A stretch of DNA of 64,000 bases. Origin: Leptolyngbya boryana PCC 6306 (GTDB lineage: Bacteria; Cyanobacteriota; Cyanobacteriia; Leptolyngbyales; Leptolyngbyaceae). How positions within the stretch are numbered: position 1 is the stretch's first letter; every line of letters begins with the position of its first letter. The stretch lies in assembly GCF_000353285.1 (NCBI RefSeq), contig NZ_KB731324.1, positions 4,482,577 through 4,546,576 on the forward strand, in the 5' to 3' direction. The position numbers and the translations under genes are program-made. The notes under the pieces were generated by a model, which saw only the letters and a program-made list of their open reading frames with translations, was not told the origin of the DNA and made no database searches. Positions 14,909-24,412 of this stretch are shown one piece after another.

Positions 14909-17821
14909 TCATTTCGCAGTTCGCTCTGCTTCCCAACGTTCTTCTAAATGCTGTTCACATTGGCTCTGCTCGGTTCTCTGCTTGGGGTCGTCGAGGATGT
15001 AGGGTTTGAGGCGTTGGCAGGCGCGTCGCAGAAGAGAATCGAGGTTGAGATCAACGCGGTAGATGTTGACGATCGATGGTTGGGAATCGGGGAGTGGTGC
15101 GCCGAAATAAGAGGGATTTTGGACGATCGCGATCGTTTGCCAATCTGGACTGAATGCGGGCGATCCTCCCTCAAACTGTCCGACTTGATTGCCGTCTTTG
15201 TCCCAGAGCTTGGTGCTGTCATCGTTCCCGATTGTGGCAATCCGCATTCCATCTGGGCTGAACGCTACACTCCTAACGCTGCCCTGATTGCTGTTGATTG
15301 TAGTAATCAGTTTGCCGTCTTTGTCCCACAGTTTGACGCTGCTATCGTTCCCGACTGTGGCAATCCGCGTTCCATCTGGGCTGAACGACACACTCCACAC
15401 TCTACCTTGATTGCTGTTGATCGTAGTAATCAGTTTGCCGTCTTTGTCCCACAGTTTGGTGTTGCCATCGTTTCCGACTGTGGCAATCCGCGTTCCATCC
15501 GGGCTGAACGCTACACTCCTAACGCTGCCCTGATTGCTGTTGATCGTAGTAATCAGTTTGCCGTCTTTGTCCCACAGTTTGACGCTGCCATCGTTCCCGA
15601 CTATGGCAATCCGTGTTCCATCGGGGCTGAGCGCCATACTCCTAACGCCGCTTTGATTGCTGTTGATCGTAGTAATCAGTTTGCCGTCTTTGTCCCAGAG
15701 TGTAGTACTGCCATCGTTCCCGATTATGGCAATCCGTGTTCCATCCGGGCTGAACGACACACTCTCAACGCCGCCTTGATTGCTGTTGATTGTAGTAATC
15801 GGTTTGCCGTCTTTGTCCCACAGTTTGATGCTGCCAGCATCTCCGCCGATGGCAATCCGCGTTCCATCGGGACTGAACGACACACTCCCAATGCTGCCTT
15901 GATGGCTGTTGATCGTAGTAATCAACTTGCCGTCTTTGTCCCACAGTTTGATGCTGCCAGCATCTCCGCCGATGGCAATCCGCGTTCCATCAGGACTGAA
16001 CGACACACTCCCAATGCTGCCTTGATGGCTGTTGATCGTAGTAATCGGTTTGCCGTCTTTGTCCCACAGTTTGGTGCTGCCAGCATCTCCACCGATGGCA
16101 ATCCGCGTTCCCTCGGGACTGAACGCCACACTCCAAACGCTGCCCTGATGGCTGTTGATCGTAGTAATCAACTTGCCGTCTTTGTCCCACAGTTTGACGC
16201 TGCCAGCGTCTCCGCCTGTGGCAATCCGTGTTCCATCCGGGCTGAACGCTACACTTCTAACGCTGCCCTGATTGCCGTTGATTGTAGTAATCAACTTGCC
16301 GTCTTTGCTCCACAGTTTGATGCTGCCAGCGTCTCCGCCTGTGGCAATCCGTGTTCCATCCGGGCTGAACGCTACACTTCTAACGCTGCCCTGATTGCCG
16401 TTGATTGTAGTAATCAACTTGCCGTCTTTGTTCCACAGTTTGATGCTGCCAGCGTCTCCGCCCGCGGCAATCCGTGTTCCATCCGGGCTGAACGCTACAC
16501 TTCTAACGCTGCCTTGATTGCCGTTGATTGTAGTAATCAACTTGCCGTCTTTGTTCCACAGTTTGATGCTGCCAGCGTCTCCGCCTGTGGCAATCCGCGC
16601 TCCATCGGGACTGAATGCCACACTCAAAACGCTGCCCTGATTGCTGTTGATTGTAGTAATCAACTTGCCGTCTTTGTCCCCCAGTTTGGTGCTGCCATCG
16701 TTCCCGCCTGCGGCAATCCGCGTTCCATCGGAACTGAACGCTACACTCCAAACGATGTCTTGATTACTGTTGATCGTAGTAATCGGTTTGCCGTCTTTGT
16801 CCCACAGCTTGATGCTGCCATCGTTCCCACCTGTGGCAATCCGCGTTCCATCGGGACTGAACGACACACTCCTAACGATGCCTTGATTGCTTGGAATCTT
16901 TGTTTCTCGAATCTTTTCTAAACCAGATTGAAGTACTAAGAACGGGGAAATCGCAGGATACTGATCCAGTGATTTCCCCGCCGTCCACTTTCGCAATTCA
17001 AAGCCTGCCTGCATCGCCAGCCGCAATCCATCCGCTTGATCCGTATCAAATCGCCTCAGCGCCAAAGCTCCCACTCGTTCAATCCGAGTTCCCGCTTTTG
17101 CTTCCTCTGTTGTTCTCCATGCCAAGCCTGCCGCGATCGCTGATCCCACCAGCGTCAGTGCCAACACTCCAGACCCAATCTGCACTAATCGCTTTGCCCG
17201 TTGTCCCGCCTGAAGCAAAATCGTCGCGGCTTCCTCACTTGCATGACTAGCGCTGATGTATTCCCGCTGAAGTTCCGTTGGCTTCGGTTCTTCTTGTTCT
17301 GCTGCCGTCAGCCAAGTTTGCGCCCGTTGCAAATCATCGCCCCGCAGCACAAAACTCGGATTACGTCCCTCACGCTCCCATTCGATCGCTCGTTGCAAAA
17401 TCCGCGTATGCGATCGCACATGCTCCAAATCCGTCTCGATCGCACGAATCAATTCTGCAAACGTCACCTCAAACGGGTCTTGCTCCCGCAAAAACAGCCA
17501 ATTTAACTTCCCCAGTGCCGGATGCACCTGAGCAACATTCTCCACATCACGACAAACCAAAGGAACCAAGCGTTTGTTATGCTTCACCGCGTGGTCGATC
17601 TCGTCACGACAAATTTCTGATGTGACCGAATCCGGTGAGATCACAAACACAAACGTATTTGTCCCTTCGATGCCTCGCTCGATCGCGCTCCACCATTCCT
17701 CAGTTTTTTCGATCGAATCCCAATCGACCCAAGTTTCCTGATTCTGCGATCGCAGCGCATCATACAATTTTTGAACAAACGATTTATCTTTCCGGGAGTA
17801 AGAGATAAAAACATCACTCAT
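14909..17821 (-). CDS. TIR domain - transmembrane - 14x WD40 repeat protein
   Basis: A 970-residue protein. Residues 1-130 are a TIR domain (DVFISYSRKDKSFVQ, WVDWDSIEKTEEWWSAIERGI, FVFVISPDSVTSEIC), including Glu residues in the region where NAD-cleaving TIRs keep their catalytic Glu. A helical linker (about 130-210) leads to one hydrophobic segment (IGSGVLALTLVGSAIAAGLAW, near 214-235). Residues 311-884 are exactly fourteen 41-residue WD40 blades, enough for two seven-bladed propellers; residues 885-970 are a charged tail ending in a Glu/Arg-rich helix. No NB-ARC or other NTPase domain is present. The TIR would face the cytosol. A defence or stress sensor is a guess from architecture. Confidence 0.9.
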   Translation of the reverse strand: MSDVFISYSRKDKSFVQKLYDALRSQNQETWVDWDSIEKTEEWWSAIERGIEGTNTFVFVISPDSVTSEICRDEIDHAVKHNKRLVPLVCRDVENVAQVHPALGKLNWLFLREQDPFEVTFAELIRAIETDLEHVRSHTRILQRAIEWEREGRNPSFVLRGDDLQRAQTWLTAAEQEEPKPTELQREYISASHASEEAATILLQAGQRAKRLVQIGSGVLALTLVGSAIAAGLAWRTTEEAKAGTRIERVGALALRRFDTDQADGLRLAMQAGFELRKWTAGKSLDQYPAISPFLVLQSGLEKIRETKIPSNQGIVRSVSFSPDGTRIATGGNDGSIKLWDKDGKPITTINSNQDIVWSVAFSSDGTRIAAGGNDGSTKLGDKDGKLITTINSNQGSVLSVAFSPDGARIATGGDAGSIKLWNKDGKLITTINGNQGSVRSVAFSPDGTRIAAGGDAGSIKLWNKDGKLITTINGNQGSVRSVAFSPDGTRIATGGDAGSIKLWSKDGKLITTINGNQGSVRSVAFSPDGTRIATGGDAGSVKLWDKDGKLITTINSHQGSVWSVAFSPEGTRIAIGGDAGSTKLWDKDGKPITTINSHQGSIGSVSFSPDGTRIAIGGDAGSIKLWDKDGKLITTINSHQGSIGSVSFSPDGTRIAIGGDAGSIKLWDKDGKPITTINSNQGGVESVSFSPDGTRIAIIGNDGSTTLWDKDGKLITTINSNQSGVRSMALSPDGTRIAIVGNDGSVKLWDKDGKLITTINSNQGSVRSVAFSPDGTRIATVGNDGNTKLWDKDGKLITTINSNQGRVWSVSFSPDGTRIATVGNDSSVKLWDKDGKLITTINSNQGSVRSVAFSPDGMRIATIGNDDSTKLWDKDGNQVGQFEGGSPAFSPDWQTIAIVQNPSYFGAPLPDSQPSIVNIYRVDLNLDSLLRRACQRLKPYILDDPKQRTEQSQCEQHLEERWEAERTAK
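15170..16891 (-). repeat. Fourteen tandem 123-bp repeats encoding WD40 blades
   Basis: Fourteen in-phase units of 41 codons, each beginning near (S/G)NQGSVRSVAFSPDG and ending KLITTIN. Units 3-6 and 8-9 are almost identical at the DNA level, showing recent expansion or gene conversion. In unit 2 the blade Trp is replaced by Gly (KLGDKDG). Because every unit keeps the same codons, the opposite strand also stays open for about 650 codons; I treat that as a by-product. Confidence 0.93.
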
Positions 17822-17933
17822 AGGATTCAGTGGAGGCTTTTCATTCCTTCATCAGAATACAAAGTCAATGCGTAGATTTCCAGAGATTAAATGTATCGTT
17901 AGAAACAATTGCGATCGCCAACGAACTCAAGAC

Positions 17934-18827
17934 TTAAACCCCAAAACTAATGTGATTTTCCTGATAAGAAGGCGGTTCAACGTGAATGATCACCCGCACC
18001 GGACTATAACGCTCCATCAGTTTTGCTTCCACGTCTTCTGTAATCTGATGGGCAGTCTCAACCTCATTCGTGTCCACAACCAAGTGCATTTCGATAAACG
18101 TCTGTCGCCCAACCACACCCCGCGAAGCAATATCGTGACAGTTCAACACGCCCGGAACCGACATCGCGATCGCATGAATGGCTTCAGGCGCGATCGCAAT
18201 TTCATCGACTAACCACGGCAAATTCTGCTTCAGGACTGACCAGCCACTTCGGAAAACGAGAATCGCGACTGGAAATGCTAGGACTACATCTAACCATTGC
18301 CAGTTGAATACCCAAATTCCAATCAGCCCTCCTAGCACACTGATCGTCACCCAAACGTCACTCATCGTATGTTGAGCGTCGGCAATCAGAATGGGACTAT
18401 TTACCCGGAGTCCTTCTCGTCGTTCGTAGAACGTGACAAATAGGTTCACACCTAGCACCAGCAATAACAACCACAATTCCGTACCAGAGATCGCCACAAT
18501 ATGGTTTTTTCCAATGCGCTCGATCGCACTTTGCACGATTTCAAAACAGGCAATGCCTAGAAACGCAGCGACTCCTAAAGCTCCGATCGCTTCATATTTC
18601 TGATGACCATAGGGGTGATCGCGATCGGGCAAAGGCGAAGAAAACCGACTTGAAGCTAATCCCAAAATGTTACTCGCACTATCCGTTAGGCTATGCAGTG
18701 CATCAGCAAGTAAACTCAGCGAACCTGTTAGCCAACCGACCACTGCCTTGAGCAGCAAAACAAAGAGATTTAAGAATAAAGTGATCAATAAAACTTTGCG
18801 AACTGTCGATCGATTATCGAAAAGCAT
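17934..18827 (-). CDS. Cation diffusion facilitator family transporter
   Basis: A 297-residue CDF protein with six membrane segments, followed from about residue 205 by the cytoplasmic dimerisation domain. Metal-site motifs: LADALHSLTD in TM2, DRDHPYGHQKYE in the following loop (a hallmark of the Fe/Zn-type CDFs), and IADAQHTMSD in TM5. Likely exports zinc, iron or manganese by proton antiport. It is on the same strand as the TIR-WD40 gene and 112 bp upstream of it. It is distinct from the shorter CDF at 3887, which lacks the C-terminal domain. Confidence 0.92.
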   Translation of the reverse strand: MLFDNRSTVRKVLLITLFLNLFVLLLKAVVGWLTGSLSLLADALHSLTDSASNILGLASSRFSSPLPDRDHPYGHQKYEAIGALGVAAFLGIACFEIVQSAIERIGKNHIVAISGTELWLLLLVLGVNLFVTFYERREGLRVNSPILIADAQHTMSDVWVTISVLGGLIGIWVFNWQWLDVVLAFPVAILVFRSGWSVLKQNLPWLVDEIAIAPEAIHAIAMSVPGVLNCHDIASRGVVGRQTFIEMHLVVDTNEVETAHQITEDVEAKLMERYSPVRVIIHVEPPSYQENHISFGV

Positions 18828-19045
18828 ATCGGTTTAATATTGCTACGATTTTTAGTGTAGATCTGACGCTCAAAAAAAGCTCGAAAGCTTTAGAAATAAG
18901 TGCTTTTATCTATTCATAATCTGATTGTTTTCTTACAAGAATTCTCAATATCAAACTGTAATCATGCCATTTCTCGATTAATTGCAAATTTGATTAGTGT
19001 ACTTGTTGTAAAAAATTGTCAGATAATTGAAAACGACGCATCAAA

Positions 19046-19393
19046 ATGAAAATGTCTCAACTTACGTTAAACCTTGATACTGGCTCAGTCATGTTTCAGT
19101 TCACGCCTGAAGCTGCACAAGAATTAAAATCCACATTAAACGAATTAATGGGACGGCTGAAAAATACGGCAACTAAAACAACACCAGGCAGTAAAACCGC
19201 ACCCCAACCGTCGATGGAATATCGCTACACTGGAGATGTCTTTTTAGAGCTTTTCTGCAATCCCAATATTTGGGCATCTCCGTTTGCTGCTAGAGTGCTC
19301 GTGACCTTGCGAGACGATCGAATTCGACTCAACACCGAAGCCGAACTGAGCCGCCTGATTGAGGATGTCAACCAATTTATCGAACAGCAATGA
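19046..19393 (+). CDS. Conserved-looking hypothetical protein coupled to the photolyase gene
   Basis: A 115-residue soluble protein with no family I can name. It has an N-terminal beta hairpin-like stretch (LTLNLDTGSVMFQFTPEAA), a Thr/Lys/Pro linker and a C-terminal part (DVFLELFCNPNI, AARVLVTLRDDRI). Its TGA overlaps the photolyase ATG by 4 bp (ATGA), so the two are translationally coupled. Start may be 19046 or the ATG two codons later. Confidence 0.7.
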   Translation: MKMSQLTLNLDTGSVMFQFTPEAAQELKSTLNELMGRLKNTATKTTPGSKTAPQPSMEYRYTGDVFLELFCNPNIWASPFAARVLVTLRDDRIRLNTEAELSRLIEDVNQFIEQQ

Positions 19394-21042
19394 ATCGGAC
19401 GATCGTTTGGTTTCGCCGGGATTTACGTATCAGTGATCATGCACCTTTGCATCGTGCAATCTCACGAGGTGCTGTAATTCCGGTGTTTATCTTCGATCGT
19501 GCGCTTTTACATCATCCTGAAACCGGATCAGCGCGAGTCGCATTTATGCTCGATTGTTTACGATCGCTCGATGAGGATTTGCGCGATCGCGGTGGACGCT
19601 TAATTCTCAGATTCGGTGATCCGGTTGAACTCTTGCCCGATCTGATTCGCGAAACTGGAGCAGATGGAATCTATGCATATGTCGATTACGAACGCATCTA
19701 TGGCAGAGTTCGAGATGCCCGATTAAATCAAGCGTTAGTAGAACAAGGTCTAAAAATTCGCTGGTTCGAGCCAAGCGGAGCCGCATCAGAATTGATGGAC
19801 TATCGCGACTATCGGAAATTGTGGTATCGAGACATGAGTGCAGACATGCTCTCGACTCCGTTGAATATTCCGACTCCTGAGGATATTGCCAGCGAACCCA
19901 TTCCGAAACTGACTGATTTGGGTTTAGTTCCCGATGGTAAGTTAATCCCGCCTGCGGGAACGAGTGCCGCTCGCGATATCTTGGGGCAATTTTTGAATGA
20001 AAAGCTCGATCGCTATTATTGGCAACTTTCGTATCCCGGTGCAGAAGTCACGTCTGGATTAAGTCCACATATCAAATTTGGAGCAATTTCGATTCGAGAA
20101 TGTTATCAAACTGCACAACACATTTTGAAATATACAAGCGATCAGAGAATTGAACGAAGTTGTAAACAGTTTATTTCACGCTTGCGTTGGGGAAGTGGAT
20201 TTGCTCAACGATTTCGATATTTGCCGCAGTTAGAACTGCGATCGCTTTATTCCATTTTTGATCAAGACGGATGGGAATTCGATGAAACCCTCTACGAAGC
20301 TTGGAAAACAGGACAAACCGGATTCCCCATCATTGATGCGGCTGCAAGATGTTTACAAGCAACAGGCGGCTGGATGTCGTTAAATTTTCGATCGCGGGCG
20401 CTGTATTCTAGCTTTCTTAGCAATTTGATGAACCACGACTGGCGTTATGGGGCGCTGCATTTCATGCGGCATTTAATCGATGGAGATTGTCCGATCGATC
20501 ATTATCAATGGGCAATGCAAGCCGGAGTGACGCATTGTTTAGATAAAAGTTGGACTCGTATCTATAATCCCGAACAGGCAGCCGTCGATCGCTGTGATCC
20601 CGACGGTGCATTTATCAAAAAATGGGTTCCAGAACTGGCAAAAATTCCGGCGGTTCAACTCGGCTTACCGCCACGAGTGCAAGGCTACCCTCAGCCAATT
20701 TTGAACTATCGAGAAGCGCGGGCACGTCGCGTTCAACAACTCGAAGAACAGCGATCGAGTTTTCGGCAACAATCCGATATTTTGCCGCATTTAGCTCGTA
20801 TGCCGAAATCAGTTTTGCCATTTGGAAGCGATCGATTTGAAAGTGAGATTCAATGGGCGCAAAAATCTTCTCCTTCTCTCTTTCCGGCAGCATTGGATTT
20901 AGATCAGTTAGATATTGAGCGATCAACGTGGTTGCGATCGTGGTTAGTTGCCCATGTCGAATTCAAACCGCAAAAAACCACGTCTCGTCGAAAAAAATCT
21001 CAGCCTGATCCGAACGTGATTCAACTGAGCTTGCTTGAATAG
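19390..21042 (+). CDS. phr: Deoxyribodipyrimidine photolyase/cryptochrome family protein
   Basis: A 550-residue flavoprotein of the photolyase/cryptochrome superfamily. The N-terminal antenna-binding Rossmann domain begins TIVWFRRDLRISDHAPL. The C-terminal FAD domain (about 210-460) contains RLRWGSGFAQRF, TGFPIIDAAARCL, WMSLNFRSRA, NLMNHDWRYGA and the DGDCPIDHYQWAMQAG ... RIYNPEQA block that contacts FAD and substrate. It repairs UV cyclobutane dimers if a true photolyase; sequence alone cannot exclude a cryptochrome role. The Lys/Arg-rich tail is longer than usual. Coupled to the 115-residue gene just upstream. Confidence 0.9.
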   Translation: MNRTIVWFRRDLRISDHAPLHRAISRGAVIPVFIFDRALLHHPETGSARVAFMLDCLRSLDEDLRDRGGRLILRFGDPVELLPDLIRETGADGIYAYVDYERIYGRVRDARLNQALVEQGLKIRWFEPSGAASELMDYRDYRKLWYRDMSADMLSTPLNIPTPEDIASEPIPKLTDLGLVPDGKLIPPAGTSAARDILGQFLNEKLDRYYWQLSYPGAEVTSGLSPHIKFGAISIRECYQTAQHILKYTSDQRIERSCKQFISRLRWGSGFAQRFRYLPQLELRSLYSIFDQDGWEFDETLYEAWKTGQTGFPIIDAAARCLQATGGWMSLNFRSRALYSSFLSNLMNHDWRYGALHFMRHLIDGDCPIDHYQWAMQAGVTHCLDKSWTRIYNPEQAAVDRCDPDGAFIKKWVPELAKIPAVQLGLPPRVQGYPQPILNYREARARRVQQLEEQRSSFRQQSDILPHLARMPKSVLPFGSDRFESEIQWAQKSSPSLFPAALDLDQLDIERSTWLRSWLVAHVEFKPQKTTSRRKKSQPDPNVIQLSLLE

Positions 21043-21184
21043 TCGTCCCGTTTTCTCAAGTTCTACACTGAAGATCGACACCCAATTCAGATTTTCGATC
21101 GCTACCGCTTGAATCGATGACCGCAAAGCCGCAAAATCTTGTAAAGCTGACTACCTACATCCACACAGGAACTTAAACCCGAAC

Positions 21185-23779
21185 ATGCTTGAATCTTACC
21201 GCCAACACGTTGCAGAACGCGCCGCTTTAGGAATTCCGCCTTTACCCCTGAGTCCGCAACAAACATCGGAACTGTGCGAACTCCTGAAAACTCCGCCCGC
21301 AGGCGAAGAAGAATTTCTCCTCTCGCTGTTGCGCGATCGCGTTCCCCCTGGAGTCGATCAAGCCGCTTATGTCAAAGCTGGATTTTTAAGCGCGATCGCC
21401 AAAGGTGAAGCTACCAGCCCGCTCATTTCCCCCAAAGATGCCGTCGAACTGCTCGGCACAATGATGGGCGGCTATAACGTGCATTCGCTAATCGACCTGC
21501 TCAAGTCTGACAATTCCGAAATCGCAGAAACCGCAACCGCAGCATTGAGCAAAACGCTGCTCGTGTATGATGCCTTCCACGATGTCCAAGAATTAGCGGA
21601 AAGTGGCAATTCTTATGCCCAACAAGTCATGAATGCTTGGGCAAATGCAGACTGGTTTACCAGCCGCGCTCCCTTGCCTGACTCGATTACAGTAACCGTT
21701 TTCAAAGTTCCAGGTGAGACCAATACCGATGATTTGTCTCCTGCAACTCACGCTACTACTCGCCCAGACATTCCACTCCATGCCTTGGCAATGCTGGAAA
21801 CGCGGCAACCGGGATCGCTGGAAGTCATCGAAGATTTGAAGAAAAAAGGGCATCCCCTCGCGTATGTCGGCGATGTTGTCGGCACAGGATCATCGCGGAA
21901 ATCAGCGATTAATTCCGTGTTGTGGCATATCGGGCAAGATATTCCCTTTGTGCCGAATAAGCGATCAGGCGGATATGTTCTCGGCGGTAAAATTGCTCCG
22001 ATTTTCTTCAATACAGCAGAAGATTCGGGTGCTTTACCGATCGAATGTGATGTCACCCAACTGAACACAGGCGATGTGATCACGATCTATCCCTACAAAG
22101 GCGAGATCACCAATGAATCGGGTGCAGTCATTTCAACTTTCGCACTTAAACCCGACACGATTCTGGATGAAGTGCGCGCAGGCGGTAGAATCCCTCTTCT
22201 GATCGGACGCACTTTAACGGATAAAACTCGCACGACATTAGGACTTGCGCCGAGTGATTTATTCGTCCGTCCGCAAATGCCTGCTGACACCGGAAAAGGC
22301 TTTACCCTGGCTCAGAAAATGGTCGGAAAAGCCTGCGGCTTACCCGGTGTGCGTCCTGGAACTTCTTGTGAACCGATCATGACCACCGTGGGATCGCAAG
22401 ATACGACAGGCCCCATGACTCGCGATGAATTAAAAGAACTCGCTTGTCTCGGTTTCAGCGCGGATTTGGTCATGCAAAGTTTCTGTCACACTGCAGCTTA
22501 TCCCAAGCCTGTCGATCTCAAAACTCATCACGAGCTTCCCGACTTCATCAATTCTCGCGGCGGGGTTTCTCTGCGTCCAGGAGATGGCATTATTCACTCT
22601 TGGCTAAACCGGATGCTGCTTCCTGACACGGTTGGAACCGGGGGCGATTCGCATACTCGTTTCCCCCTCGGAATCTCATTCCCTGCCGGATCAGGTCTAG
22701 TTGCTTTTGCTGCTGCTTTGGGTGCGATGCCGCTCGACATGCCTGAATCTGTGTTAGTTCGCTTCAAAGGAAAGTTGCAGCCTGGTGTAACCTTGCGCGA
22801 TGTGGTGAATGCGATTCCTTATGTAGCAATGCAGCAAGGAAAGCTCACCGTTTCTAAAGAGAACAAGATCAATGTCTACTCTGGCAAGATTATCGAAATG
22901 GAAGGCTTGCCTGATTTGCAGCTAGAGCAAGCGTTTGAGCTGACCGATGCAACGGCTGAACGATCGGCGGCGGGATGTACGATCGCGCTTTCGATCGAAA
23001 CGGTTTCTGAATACCTACGATCGAACGTTGCATTGCTGAAAAACATGGTGGCTCGTGGGTATGGCGATGCGCGTACCATTCTTCGCCGCGTTCGCAAGAT
23101 GGAAGAATGGCTCGCAAATCCCCATCTCCTGCAAGCTGATGCTGATGCTGAATATGCAGACATCATTGAAGTCGATTTGGATCAACTCAAAGAACCGATC
23201 GTGGCTGCTCCTAACGATCCTGACAACATCAAACTCATGTCGGAATGTGCAGGCGATCCGATTCAAGAGGTCTTCATTGGCTCTTGTATGACGAATATCG
23301 GGCATTACCGCGCTGCTGCGAAAATTCTCGAAGGTGCAGGCGTTGCCAAAGCGAAGCTCTGGATTGCTCCTCCAACTCGGATGGATGAACAACAACTTCG
23401 AGCCGAAGGCATTTATGACATTTTCGTTGCGGCTGGAGCACGGACTGAAGTTCCAGGCTGTTCGCTCTGTATGGGGAACCAAGCGCGAGTCGATGACGGT
23501 GTAACCGTGTTCTCGACTTCCACTCGGAACTTCAACAACCGCATGGGCAAAGGCGCACAAGTCTATCTTGGCTCTGCTGAACTTGCGGCAGTCTGTGCGT
23601 TGCTCGGTAAGATTCCGACGATTCAGGAATACATGGAAGTCGTGACGACGAAGATCGACCCGTTTGCGGCTGATCTATATCGGTACTTGAACTTCGATCG
23701 CATTGCTGGATTTGAGGATGAAGGTCGCGTCCTCTCGAAAGAGGAAGAAGCCAAATTGGTTTCTGCGATCGCATCTTAG
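21185..23779 (+). CDS. acnB: Aconitate hydratase B
   Basis: Citrate/isocitrate isomerase of the TCA cycle, 864 residues, the normal AcnB length. The N-terminal HEAT-like helical domain (1-160) is followed by the swivel domain ([23 protein letters not shown]) and the Fe-S core ([43 protein letters not shown]). The cluster cysteines are in [10 protein letters not shown] and PGCSLCMGN. Followed by a strong terminator. Confidence 0.97.
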   Translation: MLESYRQHVAERAALGIPPLPLSPQQTSELCELLKTPPAGEEEFLLSLLRDRVPPGVDQAAYVKAGFLSAIAKGEATSPLISPKDAVELLGTMMGGYNVHSLIDLLKSDNSEIAETATAALSKTLLVYDAFHDVQELAESGNSYAQQVMNAWANADWFTSRAPLPDSITVTVFKVPGETNTDDLSPATHATTRPDIPLHALAMLETRQPGSLEVIEDLKKKGHPLAYVGDVVGTGSSRKSAINSVLWHIGQDIPFVPNKRSGGYVLGGKIAPIFFNTAEDSGALPIECDVTQLNTGDVITIYPYKGEITNESGAVISTFALKPDTILDEVRAGGRIPLLIGRTLTDKTRTTLGLAPSDLFVRPQMPADTGKGFTLAQKMVGKACGLPGVRPGTSCEPIMTTVGSQDTTGPMTRDELKELACLGFSADLVMQSFCHTAAYPKPVDLKTHHELPDFINSRGGVSLRPGDGIIHSWLNRMLLPDTVGTGGDSHTRFPLGISFPAGSGLVAFAAALGAMPLDMPESVLVRFKGKLQPGVTLRDVVNAIPYVAMQQGKLTVSKENKINVYSGKIIEMEGLPDLQLEQAFELTDATAERSAAGCTIALSIETVSEYLRSNVALLKNMVARGYGDARTILRRVRKMEEWLANPHLLQADADAEYADIIEVDLDQLKEPIVAAPNDPDNIKLMSECAGDPIQEVFIGSCMTNIGHYRAAAKILEGAGVAKAKLWIAPPTRMDEQQLRAEGIYDIFVAAGARTEVPGCSLCMGNQARVDDGVTVFSTSTRNFNNRMGKGAQVYLGSAELAAVCALLGKIPTIQEYMEVVTTKIDPFAADLYRYLNFDRIAGFEDEGRVLSKEEEAKLVSAIAS

Positions 23780-23814
23780 ATTCAGTCTGAATCGATACTG
23801 TTGAGTCATTTTGC

Positions 23815-23849
23815 TAGAGACGCGACTGATCGCGTCTCTACAGTTTTTT
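23815..23849 (+). terminator. Rho-independent terminator of acnB built from a GTAGAGACG-type palindrome
   Basis: TAGAGACGCGA (23815-23825) and TCGCGTCTCTA (23830-23840) form a perfect 11-bp stem with loop CTGA, followed by CAG and six T (23844-23849). The same core reappears at 31008-31036. Confidence 0.85.
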
Positions 23850-24323
23850 ATGATGAAAATTGCATTCTGGCTGATTCCAGCAGAACCCGATCGCACAATT
23901 TATCAATCTCTCATTCAAGATTTCGCTGCTCGATACAACGCTCCAATCTTTGCGCCGCATGTCACACTGCATAGTTGCAAAGTTGAGACATTCATCACTT
24001 TTCAAACTGATATCGATATTGTTCTAGAAGTCGATCAAATTTCATACTCGGATTCATTTACAAAATCATTATTTATTCAGTTCTTTTCAAATCCACAATT
24101 AGATCATCTGAGCGAATCATTTCGTCAAAACTTTGAGTCGCCTTTCATTCTGAATCCACATCTCAGTTTGATTTATGCCAATCTACCGGAATCTGAAAAG
24201 CGATCGCTAATCCCCAAAATTCCTTTCAATCCATCGATTCGGTTTGATCAAATTCGTGCGATCGAATTGCCTCCATCGATTCAAACCCGCGCCGATGTCG
24301 AAAAATTTAGACCCATTGAGTAA
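23850..24323 (+). CDS. 2H phosphoesterase-like protein (cyclic phosphodiesterase/2'-5' RNA ligase type)
   Basis: From the ATG at 23850 the product has 157 residues. Two HxTL/HxSL motifs, HVTLHSC and HLSLIYA, are the catalytic pair of the 2H superfamily, in the arrangement of plant and yeast cyclic nucleotide phosphodiesterases that open ADP-ribose 1'',2''-cyclic phosphate or 2',3'-cyclic ends. Start choice: the codons before 23850 run through the acnB terminator. Substrate is not determinable. Confidence 0.82.
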   Translation: MMKIAFWLIPAEPDRTIYQSLIQDFAARYNAPIFAPHVTLHSCKVETFITFQTDIDIVLEVDQISYSDSFTKSLFIQFFSNPQLDHLSESFRQNFESPFILNPHLSLIYANLPESEKRSLIPKIPFNPSIRFDQIRAIELPPSIQTRADVEKFRPIE

Positions 24324-24412
24324 ACCCCGCAACAATCGTTACGGGGTTCGTGCTCGAGCAATTGAACGTCAATCAAATCAGAGACGTTCTCAAGAGAACG
24401 CCTCAACTGAAT

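Noticed and set aside
15170-16891. Regular 123-bp repeats resembling a CRISPR or tandem satellite
   Set aside because: Units are contiguous, in frame and encode WD40 blades; there are no unique spacers or short palindromic repeats.
14948-16921. 657-codon open frame on the + strand opposite the WD40 repeats
   Set aside because: It mirrors the repeats of the TIR-WD40 gene in a fixed frame; openness comes from repeating codons, and its predicted protein is a meaningless repeat without domain features.
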